From assembly GCF_021129155.1 (NCBI RefSeq), contig NZ_JAJOMC010000047.1:1-37873 (forward strand): a stretch of 37,873 nucleotides of DNA. The letters run 5' to 3'. The DNA comes from Arthrobacter sp. AK04. Lineage in GTDB: Bacteria; Actinomycetota; Actinomycetes; Actinomycetales; Micrococcaceae. The notes under the pieces were generated by a model. The model did not search any database, was not told the DNA's origin, and worked only from the letters and a program-made list of their open reading frames with translations. The translations under genes and the position numbers were made by a program. Positions 14,591 to 22,037 of this stretch are shown one piece after another. Numbering within the stretch: the first letter of the stretch is position 1; every line of letters starts with the position of its first letter.

Positions 14591-17506
14591 ATGGCCACTC
14601 GTACTACTTCCGCGCCCAATGGATCCAGCAGGGGCCGCGCCGGCAGCAAAACCGGCAGCTCCTCCGGCCGCGGCGCTGGCTCTGCGGCCGCCAAATCCGG
14701 GCGTGCCGGCGGCTCCTCCAGCACGGCCCGCACCCGCCAGCTGCCCGCCGTCGAGCACCACCAGCCGTGGCTGCTGCGCGTGGTGGGCGGCGCGTGGTTG
14801 GGCCTCGGCCACCTGGTGGGCGGAGGCGTTCGGCGCATCGGCCATGACGTCAGCGACCTGCCGGCAGAGGACCGCCGGGACGGCGCGGCCCTGTTCAACC
14901 TGGCACTTGGGATCTTCATCGCCACCTTCGCCTGGTGGGGCCTCACGGGCTGGTTCCCGGACGCCGTGTATGCCGTGGTCAACGGGACATTCGGCTGGAT
15001 CTCCCTGCTGCTTCCGCTCATGCTGTTTGTCTGCGCGTTCCGGCTCTTCCGCCAGCCATCCGACGGCCGTGGCAACAACAGGGTTGGCATCGGCTTCCTG
15101 ATCATGACGTTCGCCGGCTGCGGGCTGGCGCACATCCTGGGCGGGGAGCCCACCGTTGCCCAGGGTTTTGACGGGCTCCGCCAGGCGGGTGGAATGCTCG
15201 GGTTCCTCGCCGCCTCGCCCCTGGCCGCCATCCATTCCGCTGTCCCTTTGGTGCTCTACTCCCTGCTGGCGTTCGTCTCACTGCTGATCATCACCGCCAC
15301 CCCGTTCACTGCGATCCCGCGCAGGCTGCATGCCGCCTACGAACACCTCATGGGCATCGACCTGCTGGATGAGCAGGACCGGGACAAGCATGACCGCAGC
15401 TACCTGGAACGGACCCCGGCGGCCGCGCCCGCCAAGAACGCCAGGAAGAAGAAGCGGCGCTTCTTTGGCAAGGATGAGGAAGACAGCGACGCCGGCCTGG
15501 AAGGCTACGTGGGCGACGAAGCCTTCGAGCACGCAGTGATCGACGACGACGACGCAAAGGGAGGAGCGGAGGCGCGCCCGGCGCCTGGTGTCCGCCGCCC
15601 CACCCAGGCAGAAATCGCCGTCGAAAAGATCAAGGCAGCCCAGGGACTGGGCGCAGGTGCCCCCGCCTCCCCAGGGGAAAACGCCACCGAAGCCATCCCC
15701 ATGATCACCCCCGGCATGGCCCCGCCGGCGGCAAAGCCGGCCGCCGCGCCCACTGTGCCTTCCAATCCCGTGGCACCCGCGCCGCCGCCTGTTCCCATCC
15801 CGCAGCGCACCGAGCAGCTGTCCCTCGCCGGCGACGTCACCTACACGCTCCCGGCCTCGGACTACCTGACCCCCGGATCCATCCCGAAGGAGCGCACGGA
15901 AGCGAACGACGCCGTCGTCGCAGCCCTCACGGACACCCTGCAGCAGTTCAACGTCGACGCCACGGTCACCGGCTTCAGCCGCGGCCCCACCGTGACCCGG
16001 TACGAGATCGAGCTGGCCCCGGGAACCAAGGTGGAACGGGTCACCGCCCTGTCCAAGAACATCTCCTACGCCGTGGCGTCCAGCGACGTGCGCATCCTCA
16101 GCCCCATCCCGGGCAAGTCCGCCATCGGCATCGAAATCCCCAACACCGACCGCGAAACCGTCTCCCTGGGCGACGTCCTCCGCAGCCAGAACGCCCGCCG
16201 GACGGACCACCCGATGGTGATGGGCGTGGGCAAGGACGTGGAGGGCGGCTACGTGGTGGCCAACCTCGCCAAGATGCCCCACCTGCTGGTGGCCGGTGCC
16301 ACCGGTGCCGGTAAATCATCTTTCGTGAACTCGATGATCACCTCCATCCTGATGCGCGCCACCCCCGATGAGGTGCGCATGGTCATGGTGGACCCCAAGC
16401 GCGTGGAACTCACGGCGTATGAGGGCGTCCCGCACCTCATCACCCCCATCATCACCAACCCGAAGAAGGCCGCCGAGGCGCTCCAGTGGGTTGTCCGCGA
16501 GATGGACGCCCGCTATGACGACCTCGCCAACTACGGCTTCAAGCACATCGACGACTTCAACAAGGCTGTCCGCGCCGGCAAGGTCCAGCCGCCGGTGGAC
16601 TCCAAGCGCGTCATCCGCCCCTACCCGTACCTGCTGGTGATCGTGGACGAGCTCGCCGACCTGATGATGGTGGCTCCGAGGGATGTTGAAGACTCAATTG
16701 TCCGCATCACCCAGCTGGCCCGGGCGGCCGGCATCCACCTGGTCCTGGCAACCCAGCGGCCGTCCGTGGATGTAGTGACCGGCCTCATCAAGGCGAACGT
16801 CCCCTCACGCATGGCCTTCGCCACCTCCTCGGTGACCGACTCCCGGGTGGTCCTGGACCAGCCCGGGGCCGAAAAGCTTATCGGCCAGGGTGACGCCCTG
16901 TTCCTGCCCATGGGGGCCTCCAAGGCGATGCGCGTCCAGGGTGCGTGGGTCACGGAATCCGAAATCCACAAGGTGGTCGAGCACGTCAAGGGACAGCTCC
17001 AGGCCACCTACCGCGACGACGTCGCCGCCGAAGCGCCCAAGAAGCAGATCGACGACGACATCGGGGACGACCTCGAAGTCCTGCTGCAGGCCACCGAACT
17101 GGTGGTCACCACGCAGTTCGGCTCAACGTCGATGCTGCAGCGCAAGCTGCGTGTCGGCTTCGCCAAGGCCGGACGGCTGATGGACCTGCTGGAGTCACGC
17201 GGAGTGGTTGGCCCCTCCGAAGGCTCCAAGGCCAGGGACGTCCTGGTCAAACCGGACGACCTCGCGCCCGTCCTTGCCGCCATGAAGGGCCAGGAAGCCC
17301 CGGCAGCACCAGACTCGCAGACCGCCGCGCTGAGCGAGAACGCCAACGCCAACATCGCCCAGGGCGGCTACGCCGAAGACCTGGTGGCCGCAGACCTGGA
17401 CCAGCGGAAGCAGAACGTCGAATATTACGACGGCTCGGATTCCCCGCCCGGCGGCTATGACGACGAGGACGGCTCCGAAGACGCCTGGTCCCTGACCGGG
17501 CGTTAG
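14591..17506 (+). CDS. ftsK: DNA translocase FtsK/SpoIIIE
   Basis: 971 residues. A basic Ser/Gly/Arg-rich N-terminus (1-60) is followed by about four transmembrane segments (roughly 100-240), a charged linker rich in Ala/Pro (about 250-410), and the alpha-beta motor domain. Walker A is GATGAGKS (569-576, K575), Walker B is the LLVIVDELADLMM region, and ATQRPSVDVVTGLIKANVPSRM is present. A winged-helix gamma domain (about 830-890, TTQFGSTSMLQRKLRVGFAKAGR) would read the polar KOPS-like sequences. The enzyme pumps chromosomal DNA through the division septum. The ATG at 14591 is preferred to GTG 14582 because of the promoter placement. An acidic Asp/Glu/Gly tail ends the protein. Confidence 0.97.
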   Translation: MATRTTSAPNGSSRGRAGSKTGSSSGRGAGSAAAKSGRAGGSSSTARTRQLPAVEHHQPWLLRVVGGAWLGLGHLVGGGVRRIGHDVSDLPAEDRRDGAALFNLALGIFIATFAWWGLTGWFPDAVYAVVNGTFGWISLLLPLMLFVCAFRLFRQPSDGRGNNRVGIGFLIMTFAGCGLAHILGGEPTVAQGFDGLRQAGGMLGFLAASPLAAIHSAVPLVLYSLLAFVSLLIITATPFTAIPRRLHAAYEHLMGIDLLDEQDRDKHDRSYLERTPAAAPAKNARKKKRRFFGKDEEDSDAGLEGYVGDEAFEHAVIDDDDAKGGAEARPAPGVRRPTQAEIAVEKIKAAQGLGAGAPASPGENATEAIPMITPGMAPPAAKPAAAPTVPSNPVAPAPPPVPIPQRTEQLSLAGDVTYTLPASDYLTPGSIPKERTEANDAVVAALTDTLQQFNVDATVTGFSRGPTVTRYEIELAPGTKVERVTALSKNISYAVASSDVRILSPIPGKSAIGIEIPNTDRETVSLGDVLRSQNARRTDHPMVMGVGKDVEGGYVVANLAKMPHLLVAGATGAGKSSFVNSMITSILMRATPDEVRMVMVDPKRVELTAYEGVPHLITPIITNPKKAAEALQWVVREMDARYDDLANYGFKHIDDFNKAVRAGKVQPPVDSKRVIRPYPYLLVIVDELADLMMVAPRDVEDSIVRITQLARAAGIHLVLATQRPSVDVVTGLIKANVPSRMAFATSSVTDSRVVLDQPGAEKLIGQGDALFLPMGASKAMRVQGAWVTESEIHKVVEHVKGQLQATYRDDVAAEAPKKQIDDDIGDDLEVLLQATELVVTTQFGSTSMLQRKLRVGFAKAGRLMDLLESRGVVGPSEGSKARDVLVKPDDLAPVLAAMKGQEAPAAPDSQTAALSENANANIAQGGYAEDLVAADLDQRKQNVEYYDGSDSPPGGYDDEDGSEDAWSLTGR

Positions 17507-17517
17507 CCCGGGGACTG

Positions 17518-17523
17518 TAGCCT
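17518..17523 (+). promoter_or_regulatory. -10 element of pgsA (leaderless)
   Basis: TAGCCT, then AGGAAC (6 nt), then the GTG at 17530. It lies just after the ftsK stop, so pgsA-cinA has its own promoter. Confidence 0.55.
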
Positions 17524-17529
17524 AGGAAC

Positions 17530-18174
17530 GTGACTAGCACCGATGCAACCGCCGCCGGCCCGGGCCGTGCCGGGGTCTGGAACCTTCCCAACATCCTGAC
17601 CATGATCCGCATCGCGCTGGTGCCGTTTTTTGTCTGGTTCCTCATCGCGGACGCCCCTGGGCTGCGCAGTGAGGCAGGCGTGTGGCGCTGGGCAGCGGTC
17701 CTTGCGTTCGCCGTCGCCATTTACACGGACAAGCTCGACGGCGACATCGCCAGGAGCCGGAACCTCGTGACTGACTTCGGCAAGATCGCTGACCCCATTG
17801 CCGATAAGCTCCTTATCGGTTCGGCGCTGGTGATGCTGTCGGTGCTCAGCGAACTGCCATGGTGGGTCACCGTCCTGATCCTAGTCCGGGAATGGGGCGT
17901 CACCGCCCTGCGCTTCTTTGTGATCCGCTACGGCGTTATCCCGGCCTCCCGCGGCGGCAAGCTCAAGACGGTTGTCCAGACCGCAGCGATCTTCCTCTAC
18001 CTCCTGCCGCTTGGTTCTTTTGCCCCGTGGCTGGTGTGGGTGGCGTTCGCGGTGATGATGGCCGCTGTGGTGATCACGGTGTGGACGGGCGTGGAGTACG
18101 TAGTGGAGGCGCTGCGGATCCGGGCCAAGGGAAAGCTGCAGGCACGCAGCGATAAAGGCCAGGAGCCAGCATGA
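17530..18174 (+). CDS. pgsA: CDP-diacylglycerol-glycerol-3-phosphate 3-phosphatidyltransferase
   Basis: A 214-residue integral membrane enzyme making phosphatidylglycerophosphate, the precursor of phosphatidylglycerol and cardiolipin. The CDP-alcohol phosphotransferase motif is complete: D67, D70-G71, A74-R75, G84, D88, D92. Hydrophobic segments lie at about 25-42, 53-68, 95-115, 130-150 and 155-180. NLPNILTMIRI is the usual PgsA N-terminal signature. The GTG start is set by the leaderless promoter. The stop overlaps the cinA ATG (ATGA), so the two are translationally coupled, the normal pgsA-cinA order in actinobacteria. Confidence 0.95.
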   Translation: MTSTDATAAGPGRAGVWNLPNILTMIRIALVPFFVWFLIADAPGLRSEAGVWRWAAVLAFAVAIYTDKLDGDIARSRNLVTDFGKIADPIADKLLIGSALVMLSVLSELPWWVTVLILVREWGVTALRFFVIRYGVIPASRGGKLKTVVQTAAIFLYLLPLGSFAPWLVWVAFAVMMAAVVITVWTGVEYVVEALRIRAKGKLQARSDKGQEPA

Positions 18175-18650
18175 CCAATCTCCACCATCTGTCCGCTGAG
18201 GCGGTCCGTCAGGCGCTCGACGCGGGGCGGACCGTGGCCACGGCCGAATCATTGACCGCGGGCATGGTGTCCGCCGTCCTTGCCGATACCCCCGGCGCCT
18301 CCGGCATCCTGCAGGGCGGGGTGGTTGCGTACCAGAACTCCGTCAAGGAAAAGGTCCTGGATGTTCCGCCCGTGCTGCTGGCGCGCGCCGGATCCGTGGA
18401 CCCGGACGTCGCGGCGGCCATGGCGGCAGGAGCCCGGACCGTCCTCGACGCTGACATCGGCGTCTCCACCACCGGCGTTGCCGGGCCCGAAGCACACGAC
18501 GGAAAGCCCGTCGGCACCGTCTACATCGGCATAGCCACCGCAGCCGGGACCTCGGCCTTTGAATACTCCTTCTCGGGAAGCCGTGCCGAGATCCGCGGAC
18601 AGGCGTGCGGTGCGGCCTTGGAAAGGCTCCTCGAAGCCCTGTCCGGGTAG
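18171..18650 (+). CDS. cinA: CinA C-terminal family nicotinamide-nucleotide amidohydrolase
   Basis: A 159-residue protein made only of the CinA C-terminal (PncC) domain, which deamidates nicotinamide mononucleotide in pyridine nucleotide salvage. Motifs are TAESLTAGMVSAVL near the N-terminus, GGVVAYQNSVKEKVLDV, and ISTTGVAGP-type VSTTGVAGPEAHDGKPVGTVYIG. The larger MoCF-like N-terminal CinA domain is absent, as usual for stand-alone forms. It starts within pgsA by a 4-nt ATGA overlap. It precedes clgR, matching the pgsA-cinA-clgR order of other actinobacteria. Confidence 0.93.
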   Translation: MTNLHHLSAEAVRQALDAGRTVATAESLTAGMVSAVLADTPGASGILQGGVVAYQNSVKEKVLDVPPVLLARAGSVDPDVAAAMAAGARTVLDADIGVSTTGVAGPEAHDGKPVGTVYIGIATAAGTSAFEYSFSGSRAEIRGQACGAALERLLEALSG

Positions 18651-18749
18651 GGCCTGCCGCCCCGAAGTTACTGGGCGTAAAGTTGGCGGGAACAAAAGCC
18701 GGTACCGATTAGTTATTACTTTGTGTCGCTTCCGAAGAGCGGAGGCGCC

Positions 18750-18788
18750 TAGGATGAAATGACCACGACGGTTCGCCTTGGGGCGGAC
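18750..18788 (+). promoter_or_regulatory. Putative clgR promoter and operator-like palindrome
   Basis: TAGGAT (18750-18755) is a plausible -10 with a weak -35 (TCGCTT, 18 nt upstream). Just downstream GTTCGCC-TTGG-GGCGGAC (18771-18788) is a 6-of-7 inverted repeat. It resembles the ClgR operator half-sites (GTTCGC and GCG), but the CGC-to-GCG spacing is 6 rather than the reported 5, so autoregulation through this site is only a suggestion. Confidence 0.35.
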
Positions 18789-18817
18789 CTGACCAATGAG
18801 GGAGCAAGGCGATACAG

Positions 18818-19270
18818 ATGGTAAAGCAGCCCGTATCCGTAAACGGCGTTGTCCGCTGGAAGGATGTGGGCCTCGCCGATCAGGGCAAGAGCGAACAGAA
18901 GGAGCGCAAGATGGTTGTACTTCGTCACGAAATTGGTGATGTCCTGCGCGATGTCCGCCAGCGTCAGGGGCGTACGCTCCGTGAAGTTTCGCACAGCGCC
19001 CGTGTCTCCCTGGGTTACCTCAGTGAAGTGGAGCGCGGCCAGAAGGAAGCATCATCCGAGCTGCTGTCTTCGATCTGCTCGGCCCTGGACGTTCCGTTGT
19101 CCAGCATGCTCCGCGAAGTGAGCGACAGGGTGGCCGTTGCAGAAGGCGTTGCCGTTCCGGACACCGTTCCCCAGGAATTCTCCCAGCGTTACGGCCGCGA
19201 CCTTGAGCGCGACCTCAACACTGAACTTAACGACGAACTGTCCACGGGCCTTCTTTCCGGCGCCCGGTAG
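18818..19270 (+). CDS. clgR: XRE-family transcriptional regulator ClgR
   Basis: 150 residues. An N-terminal helix-turn-helix of Cro/C1 type (about 33-95: LRHEIGDVLRDVRQRQGRTLREVSHSARVSLGYLSEVERGQKEASSELL in pieces) matches ClgR, the activator of clp protease genes and other proteostasis genes in actinobacteria. The C-terminal tail (GLLSGAR and the preceding acidic helix) could be a ClpP recognition tag, as ClgR is known to be degraded by Clp. A shorter start at 18911 (MVVLRHEIG) has a good AAGGAG Shine-Dalgarno. The longer one is kept because its extra 31 codons have coding-like GC3 and resemble Arthrobacter homologues as I recall them. It is convergent with marR across a strong terminator. 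Confidence 0.85.
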   Translation: MVKQPVSVNGVVRWKDVGLADQGKSEQKERKMVVLRHEIGDVLRDVRQRQGRTLREVSHSARVSLGYLSEVERGQKEASSELLSSICSALDVPLSSMLREVSDRVAVAEGVAVPDTVPQEFSQRYGRDLERDLNTELNDELSTGLLSGAR

Positions 19271-19300
19271 GGTCCCGCCGAAAGACGGCTCCCGGAACGT

Positions 19301-19344
19301 AATGCACTGAAGCCCCCGGCCGCGGCCGGGGGCTTCAGTGCATT
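19301..19344. terminator. Perfect 44-bp palindrome, bidirectional terminator
   Basis: A perfect palindrome from AATGCACTGAAG... to ...CTTCAGTGCATT, giving a 20-plus-bp stem with almost no loop, GC-rich in the centre. It is followed on the plus strand by TTCTGC (the arm ends in ATT, making a short T-run). It sits between the convergent clgR and marR genes and would end both transcripts. Confidence 0.85.
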
Positions 19345-19349
19345 TTCTG

Positions 19350-19880
19350 CTACTTGTCTTCCCCGGCAGGCGCCGTGCCGTCCTTCGGGAAGCCGTCACG
19401 CTCGTAGGTGGAGTTCAGCTTGGCCATGCAGCGGGCCAGTTCCTCCAGTTCCTCAACCGGCCATTCACCCAGGCGTTCGCGGAACACCTGCCGCCGGGCG
19501 TCCTGGACCTGATGCATCTTTTCCTCGCCCTTGGGTGTCAGGCGGATGGCCTGCGCCCGTCCGTCCAGGGGATCAGCCTCCTTGGACACGAGCCCCAGGC
19601 TCTCCAGGAAAGCAATCTGCCGGCTGACGGAAGGCTTTCCGACGCCGATGTTCATCGCCAGGTCGGTAAGGCGGATCGGCCCCTCCCGGCGGATGACCGT
19701 CAGGAGGCCGTACGCCGCAGGTTCCATATCCGGATGCACCTGGCGGGAAAGCTGGTTGGAGATCGACCTTGCGCGCCGCCAGAAAAGACTGATCTGGTGT
19801 TCCACGTTCTGCACCGCGGCGTCCACGGTGGCCTCGTCGTGGCGGCCCTGCAGGGACGGGACATCAGGGGAGTTGCTCAT
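19350..19880 (-). CDS. MarR-family transcriptional regulator
   Basis: 176 residues with the winged-helix MarR fold. The recognition-helix region is IRLTDLAMNIGVGKPSVSRQIAFLESLGLVSKEADPLDGRAQAIRLTPKGEEK, where the DxR wing (DPLDGRA) is clear. N- and C-terminal helices mediate dimerisation. The ATG at 19880 is chosen over one at 19907 because a TAGAAT -10 lies exactly 7 nt upstream and the longer version would begin within that promoter. The neighbours give no clue to target or ligand. It is divergent from the DUF3046 gene with about 40 bp between starts, so binding there could affect both. Confidence 0.9.
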   Translation of the reverse strand: MSNSPDVPSLQGRHDEATVDAAVQNVEHQISLFWRRARSISNQLSRQVHPDMEPAAYGLLTVIRREGPIRLTDLAMNIGVGKPSVSRQIAFLESLGLVSKEADPLDGRAQAIRLTPKGEEKMHQVQDARRQVFRERLGEWPVEELEELARCMAKLNSTYERDGFPKDGTAPAGEDK

Positions 19881-19887
19881 GGCAACA

Positions 19888-19893
19888 ATTCTA
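19888..19893 (-). promoter_or_regulatory. -10 element of marR (leaderless)
   Basis: TAGAAT on the minus strand followed by TGTTGCC (7 nt) and the ATG at 19880. Confidence 0.6.
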
Positions 19894-19921
19894 GTGCGCG
19901 GGATCATGAGAGACTTTTCTG

Positions 19922-20146
19922 GTGCGAATCAGCGATTATTGGCGACTCATGGACGACGAATTCGGCGCCGGGTACTCGCGGGTCCTCAGCAGCACCCTTG
20001 TCCTGGCAGGGGTGGGCGGGCGTACCGCGGACCAGGCGCTTGCCGCCGGCATAGAGCCCCGCAGGGTGTGGCTGGCCCTCTGTGATGTGCAGGATGTTCC
20101 CGCGGAGCGCCGGCTGGGCCGGGACATCAAGCCCCGCACGGACTAG
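19922..20146 (+). CDS. DUF3046 protein
   Basis: A 74-residue protein of the DUF3046 family, recognised by MRISDYWRLMDDEFG at the N-terminus, AGVGGRTADQALAAG and VWLALCDVQDVPAERRLGRD. It lies immediately upstream of recA in most actinobacteria (for example Rv2738c). Function is unknown. The GTG start has a -10-like GAGACT 6 nt upstream, weaker than the others in the window but keeping the A at position 2 and T at position 6. The gene ends 31 nt before the recA LexA box. Confidence 0.88.
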   Translation: MRISDYWRLMDDEFGAGYSRVLSSTLVLAGVGGRTADQALAAGIEPRRVWLALCDVQDVPAERRLGRDIKPRTD

Positions 20147-20176
20147 CCGGTTTCTCCTGACACGCCGTGCGGTTGT

Positions 20177-20192
20177 TCGAATACCTGTTCGG
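20177..20192 (+). promoter_or_regulatory. LexA (SOS) box of recA
   Basis: TCGAATACCTGTTCGG matches the actinobacterial SOS box with 1-2 changes per half. A -10 candidate TATGCT is at 20200-20205 with a TTCGAA-like -35 17 nt before it, inside the box, so LexA would block the promoter. Downstream, GCTATG / CATAGC (20198-20214) can form a small hairpin at the 5' end of the mRNA. The leader to the recA ATG is about 125 nt. Confidence 0.85.
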
Positions 20193-20336
20193 GTAAAGCT
20201 ATGCTTTTCATAGCGGGTTATCCACATAGCCGCCCTCACCCGGCCGGAATGTCAGTGGGTCCCAGTAGCGTCAGAGATGACCAATAAACGGCCGCTGAGG
20301 CCACTCCAAAGCGAGAAAGCATTAGAGGTGTGAACC

Positions 20337-21392
20337 ATGGCGGCAGCCCCGGATCGTGCAAAAGCGCTCGAAGCAGCGCTGGCCCAGATCGACAAGCAGT
20401 TCGGTAAAGGCTCGGTCATGCGGCTCGGCGATGAAGTCCGGGCCCCGATCGAGGTCATCCCCACCGGATCCATTGCCCTGGATGTTGCTTTGGGAATCGG
20501 CGGCCTTCCCCGTGGCCGCGTTGTTGAAATCTACGGGCCGGAATCGTCCGGTAAGACCACCGTGGCCCTCCATGCCGTGGCCAATGCCCAGCGCCTGGGC
20601 GGGATTGCCGCCTTCATTGACGCCGAGCACGCCCTGGATCCTGAATACGCCGCGAAGCTTGGCGTGGACACCGACGCCCTCCTCGTTTCCCAGCCGGACA
20701 CCGGCGAGCAGGCACTGGAAATCATGGACATGCTGGTGGGCTCGGGCTCGCTGGATGTCATCGTGATCGACTCCGTCGCTGCGCTGGTGCCGCGTGCCGA
20801 AATCGAAGGCGACATGGGTGACAGCCACGTCGGCCTCCAGGCCCGCCTCATGAGCCAGGCCCTGCGTAAGATCACCGGGCGCCTGAGCCAGACCAAGACC
20901 ACCGCGATCTTCATCAACCAGCTCCGCGAGAAGATCGGCGTTTTCTTCGGCTCCCCGGAAACCACCACCGGTGGTAAGGCCCTGAAGTTCTACGCCTCCA
21001 TCCGTATCGACGTCCGTCGCATCCAGACCCTGAAGGAAGGCGCCGATTCCGTCGGCAACCGGACCAAGGCGAAGATTGTCAAGAACAAGATGGCTCCGCC
21101 CTTCAAAGTGGCCGAATTCGACATCATCTACGGCCAGGGCATTTCCCGTGAGGGCGGCATCATCGACATGGGTGTGGAGCACGGCATCATCAAGAAGTCC
21201 GGCTCCTGGTTCACCTACGACGGCGACCAGCTCGGCCAGGGTATGGAAAACTCCCGCAGGTTCCTCCGGGACAACCCAGAGCTTGCTGCCGAACTTGAGC
21301 GGCTGATCAAGGAAAAGCTCGGCGTGGGCGTCAAGCCTGCAGAGCCGGAGTCCAAGGACTCCCCGAAGCTGAAAGCCGTTGACGGGTTCTAG
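20337..21392 (+). CDS. recA: Recombinase RecA
   Basis: A 351-residue strand-exchange ATPase and LexA co-protease. Walker A is GPESSGKT (67-74), VIVIDSVAALVPRAEIEGDMGD follows with the Walker B segment, and FINQLREKIGVFFGSPETTTGG covers the L2 DNA-binding loop. No intein is present, unlike M. tuberculosis RecA. The start is preceded by an AGAGGTG Shine-Dalgarno. It is under LexA control (box at 20177) and is followed 3 nt later by recX, the usual modulator. Confidence 0.98.
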   Translation: MAAAPDRAKALEAALAQIDKQFGKGSVMRLGDEVRAPIEVIPTGSIALDVALGIGGLPRGRVVEIYGPESSGKTTVALHAVANAQRLGGIAAFIDAEHALDPEYAAKLGVDTDALLVSQPDTGEQALEIMDMLVGSGSLDVIVIDSVAALVPRAEIEGDMGDSHVGLQARLMSQALRKITGRLSQTKTTAIFINQLREKIGVFFGSPETTTGGKALKFYASIRIDVRRIQTLKEGADSVGNRTKAKIVKNKMAPPFKVAEFDIIYGQGISREGGIIDMGVEHGIIKKSGSWFTYDGDQLGQGMENSRRFLRDNPELAAELERLIKEKLGVGVKPAEPESKDSPKLKAVDGF

Positions 21393-21395
21393 CAG

Positions 21396-22019
21396 TTGAC
21401 GGATTTTGACACTCCGCGTCCCCGCCGTGCGAAAGCCGGCGGGCGGCGCGGCGTTTCACATGGCGGCGCGTTCCAGGACGACCCGGATCCAGGTTCCTCT
21501 ATTGCCGGGGATGCCGAGGCGGATCCGGTGTCCGTTGCGCAGAACATCGTCTACCGGCAACTGACTGCTTCGGCGAAGAGCCGGCTGCAGCTTGCCAGGA
21601 AACTAGCCGAGCGGAACATCCCGGACGACGTCGCCGAGGCAGTCCTGGACAGGTTCCAGGAAGCACGCCTGATCAACGACGCCGACTTTGCGGACATGTG
21701 GGTGAGGAGCCGGTCCCAGTCGCGGAAGCTGGCGAAGGGAGCTCTTCGACGTGAACTCGCGGAAAAGGGCATCGACCAGGACACTGCGGCGGCAGCGTTG
21801 GAACAGCTGACGGATGCGGATGAGGAAGCCGCCGCACGGCAGCTCGTGGAGCGGAAGCTCCGCCCGGGAACGGATTTCCAGGACCGGGCTGAGAGGGACA
21901 AGGCGACCCGGCGGCTGGCATCCATGCTGGCCCGCAAGGGCTATCAGCCCTCGCAGGCGTTCCGGATCGTCAACGAGGTCCTGGAGTCCTGCGCCGGACC
22001 CGACCGTGCCAACCTGTAA
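21396..22019 (+). CDS. recX: Regulatory protein RecX
   Basis: A 207-residue inhibitor of RecA filaments. The RecX three-helix repeats begin at about 45 (SVAQNIVYRQLTASAKSRLQLARKLAERNIPDDVAEAVLDRF) and continue with INDADFADMWVRSRSQSRKLAKGALRRELAEKGID and ATRRLASMLARKGYQPSQAFRIVNEVL. A basic/Gly-rich N-terminal extension of about 40 residues precedes them. The start is a rare TTG, 3 nt after the recA stop with no clear Shine-Dalgarno, so translation is probably coupled to recA. A start further inside is possible but would still leave the whole domain. Confidence 0.93.
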   Translation: MTDFDTPRPRRAKAGGRRGVSHGGAFQDDPDPGSSIAGDAEADPVSVAQNIVYRQLTASAKSRLQLARKLAERNIPDDVAEAVLDRFQEARLINDADFADMWVRSRSQSRKLAKGALRRELAEKGIDQDTAAAALEQLTDADEEAAARQLVERKLRPGTDFQDRAERDKATRRLASMLARKGYQPSQAFRIVNEVLESCAGPDRANL

Positions 22020-22025
22020 AACCGG

Positions 22026-22031
22026 TACCCT
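22026..22031 (+). promoter_or_regulatory. -10 element of miaB (leaderless)
   Basis: TACCCT followed by TAACAG (6 nt) and the GTG at 22038. It lies just after the recX stop, separating the tRNA-modification genes from the SOS operon. Confidence 0.55.
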
Positions 22032-22037
22032 TAACAG

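Noticed and set aside
18771..18788. Classical ClgR operator upstream of clgR
   Set aside because: The half-sites are right but the spacing differs by 1 nt from the reported motif; kept only as a low-confidence site.
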